Part shown: positions 1 to 8,101 of the stretch, piece by piece
How the letters are laid out: every line of letters starts with the position of its first letter
Position numbering within the stretch: the first letter of the stretch is position 1
From: Enterocloster bolteae
GTDB taxonomy: Bacteria > Bacillota > Clostridia > Lachnospirales > Lachnospiraceae
Direction: 5' to 3'
Assembly (NCBI GenBank): GCA_021772025.1
Contig: JAETNT010000015.1
Location: 1 to 64,000 of the forward strand
DNA: 64,000 nt
Notes under the pieces: generated by a model
Told to the model about the DNA's origin: nothing
Seen by the model: only the letters and a program-made list of their open reading frames with translations
Databases searched by the model: none
Made by a program: the position numbers and the translations under genes

Positions 1-32
1 GATGGTTGTCGTTAGCCATCTTTTTTCTTTTT
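1..32 (+). terminator. Rho-independent terminator of a gene left of the window
   Basis: GATGG at the left edge pairs with CCATC at positions 16-20, and a T-rich run (TTTTTTCTTTTT) follows. This is the form of an intrinsic terminator for a plus-strand gene ending just outside the window. The gene itself is not visible. Confidence 0.6.
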
Positions 33-47
33 AATAGATAAATTTCG

Positions 48-83
48 GGGGCAGGTGTGATCCGCATAGATCACACCTGCCCC
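48..83. repeat. Perfect 15-bp inverted repeat downstream of the CmpB-like gene
   Basis: Arms at 48-62 and 69-83 are perfect reverse complements around a 6-nt loop. The stem is GC-rich and stable. There is no clear T tract on either side, so it may be an mRNA-end hairpin for the leftward gene at 151-1461 or a transcription barrier between convergent genes. Confidence 0.6.
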
Positions 84-150
84 TGTGTATGACTATCTAT
101 TTTCCGACAGCCCCTTGTTTCTTTTTTATTAGGGAATATCCTCGTTATCC

Positions 151-1461
151 TTATTGTCTTCCAAAGCTGCCTTCCTGCCTTATGGCATTTGGATAGATTC
201 TTTCCATTCTGGCATCCCCATAATGCTCGTCCATTATCTGCTCCCATCTGTATACCGCTGCTTTTCCATCTGCTCTTGTGTCATACCTGACAAGTGCAAA
301 CATAGATACCAGAATATTGCATACCATGAATCCCATTATAATCCCGGTCAACACCCGCCCTGTTTTCTTTAAAATAATATCAATCAGCCGCGCCGCTTTT
401 GGATAAATCCCCTTAATCCATACAACAGCCGCAATTCCCCAGAAAAAGCAGTAAAGCAGGTTAATCCTTCCTCCAAGATTGAAAGGCATGGCGCTGTAAT
501 CCCAGAAAACCTTTCCAAACACAATCTCCGTAAAGACACTGCAGATATATTCATAGGCGCCGCCAAGGAAAACCCCAACCCAGAAAATATGGTGCTCCGC
601 TTTATCCCTATCCTTATAAAGCAGCACTGTTACAAGAGCTATTGCAAGCCCCCATACAACACTGAATGGTCCCCAAATCAGACTGCTCCTGCTCATCCAC
701 ACACCTGCGGTAACCCGGCAGAATATCGTTTCTACAACATCTCCAGCAAAGGCCCCGATCAGAAACAACCAGAACACCTGTAAAAAGCCGCACCGCTCCT
801 GGCTCTTTTCCTTTTCTTCTTTTTCCTGCAGGATGGCGGGATACGACCTGACTATCCTTTTTTCAATATGCTCTGAAATCTTTGCGGCAAGCCGGAATGT
901 CCATCTCTGTATCTTATGGTTCCATCCAAGCAGCCGCGGCAGCTTTTCCTCCATATGGCAAATGAACAGGAAAGAACCCATAAAATCTGCCACTCCCACT
1001 GCTGTAAGCCCCCAGATCACTGCTTTTCCCACGATGTCCGGCAAGCTATGGTAAAATCCTAAAATAACCTCGTTCCCATATTGTACGGCCAAAAATCCAA
1101 GCAGTCCCCAAAGCACAGAATATTGTAGACAGATATATCCGTCAAAATTCCATCTTTTACCGGAATAATCCCACCACTTTTTCTGTTTCATCCTTTCCAG
1201 TATTTTCCCGGCAAACCACTCTACGGCAGTAGACACCGCCATGCTTCCCAGAAAAAGGAACAGAGTGTCATCTTTTAACTCCTGCAGAAAAACCGTCAAA
1301 ATCATCCCGGTAAACCCATAGAGGAAGCAAAATGGTCCCGATGCAAAACCACGGTTCCTGAAGTTCCTTACTTTTACCGTTGCAACTGCCGTCTCAGCAA
1401 GCCATGCCAAAAAAGAATATGTAAAAAAGAGCATGGCAAGTTCATAAAATGTATGGTTCAT
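151..1461 (-). CDS. CmpB-type putative ABC transporter permease (PF06541 family)
   Basis: An integral membrane protein of about 436 residues made of two related halves. Each half has several hydrophobic segments and the short motifs typical of the family (FxGxxYEY and WDYS/FNLxGRxNLLY near residue 330, with WDYSGKRWNFDGYICL in the first half). The family is annotated as putative ABC transporter permease, but its real role is unknown. I chose the ATG at 1461 rather than one further upstream because AGGAGG sits 6 nt before it. The MATE remnant ends 32 bp upstream on the same strand, so both may have shared a transcript. The family assignment is fairly sure, the function is not. Confidence 0.8.
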   Translation of the reverse strand: MNHTFYELAMLFFTYSFLAWLAETAVATVKVRNFRNRGFASGPFCFLYGFTGMILTVFLQELKDDTLFLFLGSMAVSTAVEWFAGKILERMKQKKWWDYSGKRWNFDGYICLQYSVLWGLLGFLAVQYGNEVILGFYHSLPDIVGKAVIWGLTAVGVADFMGSFLFICHMEEKLPRLLGWNHKIQRWTFRLAAKISEHIEKRIVRSYPAILQEKEEKEKSQERCGFLQVFWLFLIGAFAGDVVETIFCRVTAGVWMSRSSLIWGPFSVVWGLAIALVTVLLYKDRDKAEHHIFWVGVFLGGAYEYICSVFTEIVFGKVFWDYSAMPFNLGGRINLLYCFFWGIAAVVWIKGIYPKAARLIDIILKKTGRVLTGIIMGFMVCNILVSMFALVRYDTRADGKAAVYRWEQIMDEHYGDARMERIYPNAIRQEGSFGRQ

Positions 1462-1492
1462 TCCATCCCTCCTATAAGGTTCCGCATCTTTA

Positions 1493-2197
1493 TCAGAAAA
1501 TGTATCCATATCTCCGTCTATATTTTAGAAACATGAAAACAGATAATGCAAATGCCATTGATTCCGCTGCAGGTGTTGCCAGCCAAATCCCGCTCACACC
1601 CAAAATAAGCGGAAGCACAATCATCGTGACCAGCATAAACACAAATGACCTCGAGAATGCCAGGACAGCCGAAACCACTCCGTTGGATAATGCGGTAAAC
1701 ATCCCGCTTGCAAATATATTAAAACCGATAAAGAAAAGCGCAATTGTACAGATCCTGTTTCCAGTCACCGCCAGATCATGCACCGGATTATCCGGGCGGA
1801 CAAAAACGGAAACCAGCGGTCTTGTCAGCAGGAAAGAAGCCGCAACTGTTATAAGGGAAATTTTTGCAATCACTCTCAAACTAACCGCAACCATTTTTTT
1901 CAGCTTTTCCTGATTCTTCTCTCCATAATAGTAGCTGAGCATAGGCGCTACCCCGTAAGAATATCCTGTATATAAAGAGCTTGCAAACATCAGTACATAC
2001 ATTATAATAGTTACTGCCGCTACTCCGTCCTCGCCGACATAATGCAGCATAGTCCAGTTAAACATCATTGTGATAATCCCGGTAACAAGCGCAGTCGCCA
2101 TCTCCGAACATCCGTTAGCAGCTGCAATTGTTGGTACGGCAAATTTCAAAATATTTTTTAACGTTACAGGTTTTTCGTATACATTTAAGTTTTCCAT
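1493..2197 (-). pseudogene. MATE-family efflux transporter with internal deletion
   Basis: The 234-residue reading frame is about half the usual MATE length (~450). The first ~25 residues look like a normal MATE N-terminus (a basic stretch, then KFAVPTIA). From about residue 26 it jumps straight into sequence typical of the second six-helix bundle (ANGCSEMATALVTG, then a GYSYGVAPMLSYYYGEK motif). An in-frame deletion has therefore probably removed transmembrane segments 2-6. There is no convincing ribosome binding site before the ATG. A MerR-type regulator fragment lies directly upstream on the other strand, so the whole efflux/regulator pair appears to be decaying. A half-size functional protein cannot be excluded but is unlikely. 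Confidence 0.75.
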
Positions 2198-2214
2198 AAA
2201 TTATTCCAAACTTT

Positions 2215-2507
2215 TTATTGAAATTCCGTTTCTTCCATATCATGCCGGTCTGCATATCATGCCCAGCGGAAAATATCTTCGGGCTTTTCATAAAGGTGAA
2301 TGGGGCGGAATTTCAAAGCGGTATCAGGAAATTCTTGATTATGCAAAAAAGCACAAACTGAAGCTTCATGGATTTTCCTATGAGATGGGCATAAATGAAA
2401 ACGTCATTGACCGGATTGAGGATTATATTGTACAGATCGAAATTCCCTGTTATTCTATATCACATAATCAAAAAAATTATTCAAATTCGGAGGATGCACT
2501 TTCATGA
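2215..2507 (+). pseudogene. MerR-family regulator, C-terminal effector-domain fragment
   Basis: From about 2217 the frame encodes an effector-binding (GyrI-like) tail of the kind found in BltR-type MerR regulators. It has a stretch with YLRAFHKGEWGG, a helix with RYQEILDYAKKHKL, and a conserved end with GINENVIDRIEDYIVQIEIP. The DNA-binding N-terminal half is missing. What precedes it in frame is merely antisense to the MATE remnant. MerR regulators commonly sit divergently beside MATE or MFS pumps, which fits the neighbour. It ends with TGA at 2505-2507. The fragment has no start of its own and is probably not expressed. Confidence 0.7.
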
Positions 2508-2516
2508 TATCTGCCG

Positions 2517-3590
2517 CTAGAAAGCATGACTATTTTTTCTTCCCGCTATGGAAGCCCCCTCAAGAAGCGCCAAAGCTATGGTAATTCCCGGAAACCTGGT
2601 TTTTTCTGCCAGAAGGCGGTCTCCCGACAAAGCGGCTGCCCTTTGGCACACATTGCCTGTGCCTACGGTTTCGCGGACAAACTCTGATTCAGGAAAGGCT
2701 CCCGACGCCCCCTCCAGTTCTTCTGCCGTATAGGAAAACAGGCTCCAGTTCCGTTTTTTTATTAGCTCTAAAACAGCCGGTTCCTGTGCTTTTCGATCTA
2801 TGGTAGCTACTCCCTTCACCGCCCGACGGCTGATATGGTAATCTACAAGAATTTGATCCACAGCTTGGCTTAAATTCTGAAACGGAATATTCTTCCTGCA
2901 TCCGATCCCTACAATAACCGCCTTAGGGATCAGTTTCAGCCACCCTGGACGTTCCCTGGAAGATATGGTAATCCAGACGGTAAGCTCCGGACCTTCCGGC
3001 AGTTTTTCTTCCTTTCGGTATGTATATTCTTCTCCCGAATCCGTTTCCCCGCTAATTGGAACAAAGCCTTCCGGCACCGGGAAGCTTCCCCAGTCCCCAC
3101 ACCATCCCACAGACCGGCCTGACAAAAGATATGCGGAAACCCGTTTTGCCAGAAGCCGGTCTGACAGATAGAGACTGTTTTCTTTTGCGAAAGTATCTAC
3201 GGCAAATACTCCGTTTACATCTGTGGCCGTAGTGATAACCGGAATACTTCCTAAATCCTGTCCCAGAGCTGCCGCCAAAGCATTGGCGCCGCCTATGTGA
3301 CCGGACACCAAAGGGATTGCAAACCGGCCCTTTTCATCCATAACCACTACAGCCGGATCGGTAAATTTATCTTTTAAAAAAGGCGCTATGGCCCGGACGG
3401 CGATTCCTGCCGCTCCGATAAACAAAATTCCATCTTTGTTCTGCCACTGACTGCCTGTCCAGTCAGATAAGCTCATTCCTTTTTCCCAGGGAGTTATATC
3501 ACAGCTGTGGCCTGTTCTTTCAAGAGCACCGGCGGCTTTTTGGGCCTGTTCTTTTCCTTTTTCCGTAAAACTGATAATTCCTATTTTCAC
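2517..3590 (-). CDS. cbiG: Cobalt-precorrin 5A hydrolase CbiG
   Basis: In the anaerobic cobalamin pathway CbiG opens the delta-lactone ring of cobalt-precorrin-5A. The 357-residue protein shows the CbiG N-terminal pattern (GILFIGAAGIAVRAIAPFL near residues 54-72, then PLVSGHIGGANALA near 93-106 and TTATDVNGVFAVD near 119-131). Its C-terminal domain begins around residue 225 (VGIGCRKN). The start is GTG at 3588-3590, with AGGAGG about 6 nt upstream. No other cobalamin genes are in the window. The 148-bp upstream gap is too short and lacks the look of a cobalamin riboswitch. It is either an isolated salvage gene or the end of a dispersed pathway. Confidence 0.9.
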   Translation of the reverse strand: MKIGIISFTEKGKEQAQKAAGALERTGHSCDITPWEKGMSLSDWTGSQWQNKDGILFIGAAGIAVRAIAPFLKDKFTDPAVVVMDEKGRFAIPLVSGHIGGANALAAALGQDLGSIPVITTATDVNGVFAVDTFAKENSLYLSDRLLAKRVSAYLLSGRSVGWCGDWGSFPVPEGFVPISGETDSGEEYTYRKEEKLPEGPELTVWITISSRERPGWLKLIPKAVIVGIGCRKNIPFQNLSQAVDQILVDYHISRRAVKGVATIDRKAQEPAVLELIKKRNWSLFSYTAEELEGASGAFPESEFVRETVGTGNVCQRAAALSGDRLLAEKTRFPGITIALALLEGASIAGRKNSHAF

Positions 3591-3685
3591 GACTTTCCTC
3601 CTCCAGTGTTCACATTATACTACAGCCGTCTAAAAGGGTTGCCGCCCCGGAGGCAGTTACCTTACGTTCTGTAACATAATTCTTC

Positions 3686-3732
3686 AAAGCAGCGGTAACT
3701 CCAGGTACACCCCTGGTTTCTGCCGCTGCTTT
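3686..3732. terminator. Hairpin between the spore-protein gene and cbiG
   Basis: AAAGCAGCGG at 3686-3695 pairs perfectly with CCGCTGCTTT at 3723-3732, and an inner CCAGG/CCTGG adds to the stem. The T tract is short on both strands, so its efficiency is uncertain. The position, 6 bp after the spore-protein stop, suits a terminator for that gene. Confidence 0.5.
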
Positions 3733-3737
3733 TACCC

Positions 3738-3935
3738 TTAAGTATTTTTCTGTTCTCTTCTCTTCTTTGTTATCAGGCCTCCAATCCGGCCGCTTTCCTT
3801 GGCGGTCAGGCTTCTCCAACCGCCTTTTATTACTTTATCTCCCAGTCCCAGTTCCTCTGCAATTTCGAATTTTAATTTTTCTTCCGGACTTAAATCCGCC
3901 GGATTAACCGGAACCTGATTTTTTGTTTTTGCCAT
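3738..3935 (-). CDS. Small acid-soluble spore protein, alpha/beta type
   Basis: The 65-residue protein has the layout of alpha/beta SASPs, which coat and protect DNA in dormant spores. It has a conserved FEIAEELGLGDKV helix at about residues 28-40, followed by GWRSLTAKESGRIGGLITKK. The second motif matches the DNA-binding helix of the family, including the GR(I/V)GG turn. The ATG at 3935 is preceded by AAGGAGG at 8-nt spacing. It is a single gene with a hairpin after its stop. It is direct evidence that the host belongs to a sporulating lineage. Confidence 0.88.
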   Translation of the reverse strand: MAKTKNQVPVNPADLSPEEKLKFEIAEELGLGDKVIKGGWRSLTAKESGRIGGLITKKRREQKNT

Positions 3936-4007
3936 ATCGGGTGCCTCCTTTTTTCCTATGCACCCAAATTATTCCCATTTTTCCCTAATCCTATACCAGA
4001 TTGGGGC

Positions 4008-4895
4008 TTATTGATAAAACTCTACTTCAATAGACCCGGTTCCGTTTTCTAACTCCATCTGTTTTCCCGCATTAAAGCTTTCATTTACATGTACGCCGAT
4101 TCCGTCATATTGGGACTGACCGATTTTTACCGTACCCATACCGGTTTCTATGGAATAGCTGAAATCTGTCTCTTCTCCTTTCAATCGAAAGGTCAGCTGA
4201 CCGATTCCGCACTCTCCTTCCAATCGCATGTCTACGTTTCCCTCATAAAAAAGTGTACCTACCTCAACACTGGCATCCAATTCTCCGGCGCTGGCTCCTT
4301 TCACCTCTATCTCTCCTACATCCGTGCTCAAATCCATAGAACGGGCGCTTATGTTTTCTATCATACACACCCCTGTATCCATTTCACACTCCAGTTTATC
4401 CAACATCATGGTTTCCGGAATCTTAATCTGTACCAGCCCGTAGGGTTCGCCGGAAAAACGTTTAAACTCTTCCCTGCGCTGGCGAACCTTCAGTTCGCCG
4501 TCTTCCTGGTATACATAAACTCCCCTTTTTTCGGCCTGTTCTTCCACGGAAAATTGAATCTGCGCCTCCTCAGCGGAAATAATTTCCACTTCGCCTCCGT
4601 ACAGCTCTACATCTACCTTCCGGATATGCTCTGCCTCCACCTTTTGAGCTGCGGCAGAGAAAGAATCCTCTTCGGATCCTTCTCCGTCTCTCCTTCTTTC
4701 CCGTCTGTCTCTCCAGCCTTCCCAGCTCTCTTCCCAGCTATCCCAATCATCTGTACTGATGTAGTTCACTCTTCCCCTGGAAAAGTTTACCACCCCCGGC
4801 CTGGCCCCCAAGCCCATAGCTGCCAGCGCCGTAATACTCCCTAATACCAACATAATCACGCCGGTAACAACGATGATTTTTATCCACTTTTTCAT
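4008..4895 (-). CDS. DUF4097-type beta-strand repeat envelope protein
   Basis: Last gene of a three-gene operon. The ATG at 4893-4895 overlaps the previous stop (ATGA) and has AGGAGG 6-7 nt upstream, so the longer upstream reading frame is not used. The product is about 295 residues. It has one N-terminal transmembrane segment (KKWIKIIVVTGVIMLVLG), a low-complexity charged stretch rich in W, E and R (about residues 50-80), then short beta repeats with alternating hydrophobics of the DUF4097/DUF2154 type. Proteins of this class are often linked to cell-envelope stress operons in Firmicutes. The exact role is unknown. Confidence 0.8.
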   Translation of the reverse strand: MKKWIKIIVVTGVIMLVLGSITALAAMGLGARPGVVNFSRGRVNYISTDDWDSWEESWEGWRDRRERRRDGEGSEEDSFSAAAQKVEAEHIRKVDVELYGGEVEIISAEEAQIQFSVEEQAEKRGVYVYQEDGELKVRQRREEFKRFSGEPYGLVQIKIPETMMLDKLECEMDTGVCMIENISARSMDLSTDVGEIEVKGASAGELDASVEVGTLFYEGNVDMRLEGECGIGQLTFRLKGEETDFSYSIETGMGTVKIGQSQYDGIGVHVNESFNAGKQMELENGTGSIEVEFYQ

Positions 4896-5722
4896 GAAAT
4901 CCTCCTTATATGGTGAACCAATTTTTTTGTCAGATTTACAGCTCCACGAAACAGCCAGGGGATCAGTTTTCCATAAAATAATACGCTGACTGCCAGAGAA
5001 ATCAGACCTATTCCCAAAAAGGCTACTCCCATTCCCACACACCAGATGCCGTTTAAAAGGTTAAAAGACGTCATGGCCACTGCCACGCCGGCAAAAATTA
5101 CAATAATCCCGACAGCAATCCACGCCACGGTCCATAAAGCCGCTGCCAGAAAAAAGGCTGCCAGAACCGCTACAACCCCGATTAAGAGCCCCAGCAGACC
5201 TCCGGCCAGGCCTAGACCTACTCCAAATACCGCTAAGATAAGGGGCGACGCAAGAAGCAGTGCCAAAACCAGAAATGCAATCTTCCATCCGTTGGTCTCC
5301 TTCTCTCCGGTCTTCTCTTTCCAAAATCCGGAGACTTTACTGTCTCTCCGCCTCTGGCCTTCTGCGCCTCTATCAGCTTCTGCGCCGGTTCTCCCATAGG
5401 TTTCTCCTTCGGCTTGGGGGCCGGTTTCCCTTTGAGAAGAAGTTTCTCTCTTCACTACCTGATAGCCGGGATCCCGAAAGCGCTCATCTTCAAATCCTCT
5501 TTCCGTAAAGCCTCCGCCCTCTTCCAGATTACCGGTTAAATCGGCGCGGATCATGGCGGCAATGCGCTCTGGGCTCCCAAATTCCCTCAATACCTGCTCC
5601 TCGTTGTCTGTCCCCGCTTCCTCCAGGTAATCTGCATAATAACTTAAGGCATTTGCCTTCTCCTCCTCCGAAATATCCTGCAGAAGATATTCCAGCTCTT
5701 TCATAAATGTTTCTCGATTCAT
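4892..5722 (-). CDS. DUF1700 (HAAS-domain) membrane protein
   Basis: About 276 residues. The N-terminal ~70 residues form the HAAS/DUF1700 signature (MNRETFMKELEYLL, then YYADYLEEAG and LREFGSPERIAAMI). A charged linker and four to five C-terminal hydrophobic segments follow. The ATG at 5722 has GGAGG 7 nt upstream; a TTG six bases earlier is too close to the Shine-Dalgarno. It overlaps the PadR stop by 4 nt and the DUF4097 start by 4 nt, so all three are translationally coupled. HAAS proteins are regularly paired with PadR regulators and are thought to help sense or respond to membrane conditions. That function is inference. Confidence 0.85.
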   Translation of the reverse strand: MNRETFMKELEYLLQDISEEEKANALSYYADYLEEAGTDNEEQVLREFGSPERIAAMIRADLTGNLEEGGGFTERGFEDERFRDPGYQVVKRETSSQRETGPQAEGETYGRTGAEADRGAEGQRRRDSKVSGFWKEKTGEKETNGWKIAFLVLALLLASPLILAVFGVGLGLAGGLLGLLIGVVAVLAAFFLAAALWTVAWIAVGIIVIFAGVAVAMTSFNLLNGIWCVGMGVAFLGIGLISLAVSVLFYGKLIPWLFRGAVNLTKKLVHHIRRIS

Positions 5723-6039
5723 ATACAAGCCTCCTCAAAAATGCGGGATATCTTCTTAGAATAATTTGCCCATTCTCCCCGGTAAAGATTCAGTTGTACC
5801 CTTCCCTGTTCCGTTATCCGGTAATAGCGCCGGTTTCTTCCATCAATTGCCAAATCATAAACTTCCAGACAGGCTTCCTTTTGAAGTCTCCGCAAAACCG
5901 GATATAGGGTTGACTCTGAAATCTCAATAGCCTGACGGACATCCTGGGTGATCTTATATCCATAGGTGCCTTCCGCATCTTTGGAAACCACCGCCAATAC
6001 AATGGCATCCAGCAAAGCGGCCCCTGTATTAAATACCAT
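5719..6039 (-). CDS. PadR-family transcriptional regulator
   Basis: A 106-residue winged-helix repressor. It has the PadR core GTYGYKITQDVRQAIEISESTLYPVLRRLQ, followed by a wing with RNRRYYRITEQGR. The ATG at 6039 is preceded by AAAGGAGC. It is the first gene of the operon with DUF1700 and DUF4097 (ATGA overlaps at both joints). Directly upstream is a consensus promoter whose spacer and -10 lie inside a 25-bp palindrome, which suggests autorepression of the whole operon. Confidence 0.9.
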   Translation of the reverse strand: MVFNTGAALLDAIVLAVVSKDAEGTYGYKITQDVRQAIEISESTLYPVLRRLQKEACLEVYDLAIDGRNRRYYRITEQGRVQLNLYRGEWANYSKKISRIFEEACI

Positions 6040-6123
6040 AATCCTGCTCCTTTCTTTTATACTTTCTGTCATATAATATAATTAATTAATATAATATTAT
6101 ATATTGTATATTATCATTTCCAA

Positions 6124-6156
6124 CAATATTATATATTATATAATATTGTTTGTCAA
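6124..6156 (-). promoter_or_regulatory. PadR operon promoter with overlapping 25-bp palindrome
   Basis: On the minus strand TTGACA (6151-6156) and TATAAT (6128-6133) are separated by exactly 17 bp, a consensus sigma-A promoter. Positions 6124-6148 form a palindrome of 12+1+12 bases, perfect apart from the central base, covering most of the spacer and the -10. A repressor bound there would block RNA polymerase. A further AT-rich, partly symmetrical tract continues to about 6070. Confidence 0.75.
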
Positions 6157-6236
6157 CACAGAATAAAAAAAAATAAGCCGGCAGACCTGCAAGGCAGTTA
6201 TCGCTTTACTGGGCTGTTGCCGTTAAACTTTTTCCT

Positions 6237-6863
6237 TTAATAAATCCGTACCCTGCACCCCGGTTCCACAACCGGCCAGAGACAGTCCATCACCGGATTC
6301 CCCACCGCTATACAGCCGTCGGTCGGACCTCCCTTTTCCCCGTGGATTTCAATGTAACCCCCTAATGCTGTACTCCAATCCGGCAAACCGCCCTGGCTGA
6401 CAGTTCGGACGATCTCATCCCGCTTTGCCAAGGAGATCAGCCCTGCTTCATATCCTCTCTTTGCATCCTTCTCGTTGGGATAGGAAAGGCCCAATGCCCG
6501 GTAATATCGGCTGTTTTCGTTCTTTAAGCATATATAGTATTCCCCTCTGGGAGTCCGCTTATCCCCCTGGCGCTGCTTATCCCCTTCTGCCGAATTCATT
6601 CCCACCTGAGCAATAAATTTATCAATAATCTGGCTCCCATAGCATAAAAACAGAGTACGGGTCTTTAGAGATACTACAATGTGCAGTTCTTCGGCCCCTC
6701 TTTCTGTGCAAATTCGGCTTACCATAACTTCATCATAAGGGGTTACCATAGGAATAGAGATCTGGGGAGGGCGGATGGTTCTGGCCTGAACCGGCTTGGC
6801 GGAAAATGTCAGCAAGGCTCCGACTCCTATTAGGATAGCGCTTGTTTTTACAATAATTTTCAT
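6237..6863 (-). CDS. Secreted L,D-transpeptidase (YkuD family)
   Basis: About 208 residues. An N-terminal signal segment (KIIVKTSAILIGVGALLTFS) ends near an Ala-rich cut site. The YkuD-type catalytic domain has YIEIHGEKGG followed by TDGCIAVGN near the C-terminus, supplying the conserved His and Cys of this peptidoglycan cross-linking family. The usual SHGC is TDGC here, a known kind of variation. The start ATG at 6863 is preferred over an upstream frame because it begins the signal peptide and has AGAGGAG upstream. It probably modifies cell-wall cross-links or anchors. It stands alone between two terminators. Confidence 0.82.
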   Translation of the reverse strand: MKIIVKTSAILIGVGALLTFSAKPVQARTIRPPQISIPMVTPYDEVMVSRICTERGAEELHIVVSLKTRTLFLCYGSQIIDKFIAQVGMNSAEGDKQRQGDKRTPRGEYYICLKNENSRYYRALGLSYPNEKDAKRGYEAGLISLAKRDEIVRTVSQGGLPDWSTALGGYIEIHGEKGGPTDGCIAVGNPVMDCLWPVVEPGCRVRIY

Positions 6864-6931
6864 TTTGCTCTGTCTCCTCTTTTTCCCAAACGTAAAATCT
6901 AAGAGCACTTTAGCCTTTCCTATGATATAAA

Positions 6932-6961
6932 AATCCCCCTCTGTTTCAAACAAAGGGGGAT
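6932..6961 (-). terminator. Terminator of the cmk-ispH-rpsA operon
   Basis: On the minus strand ATCCCCCTTTG pairs with CAGAGGGGGAT around a short loop and is followed by TTTTTAT. It lies 12 bp past the rpsA stop. Confidence 0.85.
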
Positions 6962-6973
6962 CCGAATATTCGA

Positions 6974-8101
6974 TTATTCTGCATCTGTATACGCATTAAT
7001 ATCAACATCTGCAATATCTGCGTCCTGAACAGAAGTTTCTTTCTGCTCCGGAACCAGTAATGCCTTTATGCTCAAGCTGATCTTTCTGTCAGCTTCGTTG
7101 AAGTCTACTACTTTTGCCTCTATTTCCTGGCCAATCTTTAATACATCAGAAGGCTTTTCAATATGCTCTCTTGCAATCTGGGATACATGAAGCAAAGCAT
7201 CAACACCTGGCTCCAGTTCTACGAATGCACCGAAATCCGTCATACGTGCCACACGGCCATAAACGATGTTGCCGGCTGCATACTTTTCAGCTGCATCTGC
7301 CCATGGGTTGGTCTCCGGGAACTTTAAACTGAGCGCAATCTTCTCGCCCTGAATATCCTTAATCAAAACCCGAACCTGATCGCCGGTCTTAAATACTTTC
7401 TTGGGATTCTCTACTCTGCCCCAGCTCATCTCAGAGATGTGTAAGAGGCCGTCAGCCCCGCCCAAGTCAATAAATGCACCGAAATCCGTTACGTTCTTAA
7501 CCGTACCATCCACGGTATCGCCAACCTGAATTCTCTCAAATAGCTCCTTCTGCATAGCAGCCTTTCTCTCGACCATAAGCTGCTTTCTGTCGCCGATGAT
7601 TCTTCTTCTCTTCGGATTAAACTCTGTGATAACAAACTCAATTTCCTGTCCGGCATACTTGGATAAATCCTTCTCATAGGTATCCGATACCAAACTTGCC
7701 GGAATAAATACTCTGGCCTCTTCCACTACCACGCTTAAGCCGCCGTCCAAAACCTGGGTAACCTTTGCAGTGAGAACCTCCTGATTATTGAAAGCCTCCT
7801 CCAATCTCTTATTGCCTCTGTCCGCTGCCAGTCTCTTATAGGAGAGAGCCACCTGGCCCTCGCCGTCGTTTACCTTAATAACCTTTGCTTCCATCTCGTC
7901 ACCTACGTGTACAAGAGTAGTCAAATCTGCACCCGGTTCGTTGGTATATTCGTTTCTTGGAATAATGCCATCAGACTTGTAACCTATATTTAAAACCACT
8001 TCATCTTCTTTGACATCGATAACCTTACCAGTGACAACCTCTCCTGTACGTATTGTTTTTAATGATTCCTCCAACATTTGTTCAAAACTTAACTCTGACA
8101 C
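6974..8101 (-). CDS. rpsA: 30S ribosomal protein S1-like protein (four S1 domains)
   Basis: 375 residues with four S1 RNA-binding OB folds at about residues 18-88, 105-170, 190-260 and 275-345. The last two carry the classic DFGAFIDL...GLLHISEMSW and DFGAFVEL...ALLHVSQIA patterns. This four-domain form is the usual Firmicute S1 relative, which helps bind mRNA to the ribosome. The start is GTG at 8099-8101 with AAGGAGG 9 nt upstream. It overlaps the 3' end of ispH by 20 nt in another frame. In many Clostridia the two are fused into one protein; here they are separate but coupled. An acidic tail ends the protein. Confidence 0.9.
   Translation of the reverse strand: MSELSFEQMLEESLKTIRTGEVVTGKVIDVKEDEVVLNIGYKSDGIIPRNEYTNEPGADLTTLVHVGDEMEAKVIKVNDGEGQVALSYKRLAADRGNKRLEEAFNNQEVLTAKVTQVLDGGLSVVVEEARVFIPASLVSDTYEKDLSKYAGQEIEFVITEFNPKRRRIIGDRKQLMVERKAAMQKELFERIQVGDTVDGTVKNVTDFGAFIDLGGADGLLHISEMSWGRVENPKKVFKTGDQVRVLIKDIQGEKIALSLKFPETNPWADAAEKYAAGNIVYGRVARMTDFGAFVELEPGVDALLHVSQIAREHIEKPSDVLKIGQEIEAKVVDFNEADRKISLSIKALLVPEQKETSVQDADIADVDINAYTDAE

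Noticed and set aside
3591-3737. Cobalamin riboswitch before cbiG
   Set aside because: The gap is short and holds only a simple hairpin that fits termination of the upstream gene.
3610-3819. A 69-residue minus-strand frame
   Set aside because: It overlaps the spore-protein gene in another frame, is arginine/lysine-rich without a ribosome binding site and crosses the terminator hairpin.
4089-4844. Long plus-strand frame (251 codons) opposite the DUF4097 gene
   Set aside because: It is antisense to a gene coupled in an operon and lacks a ribosome binding site and recognisable domains.
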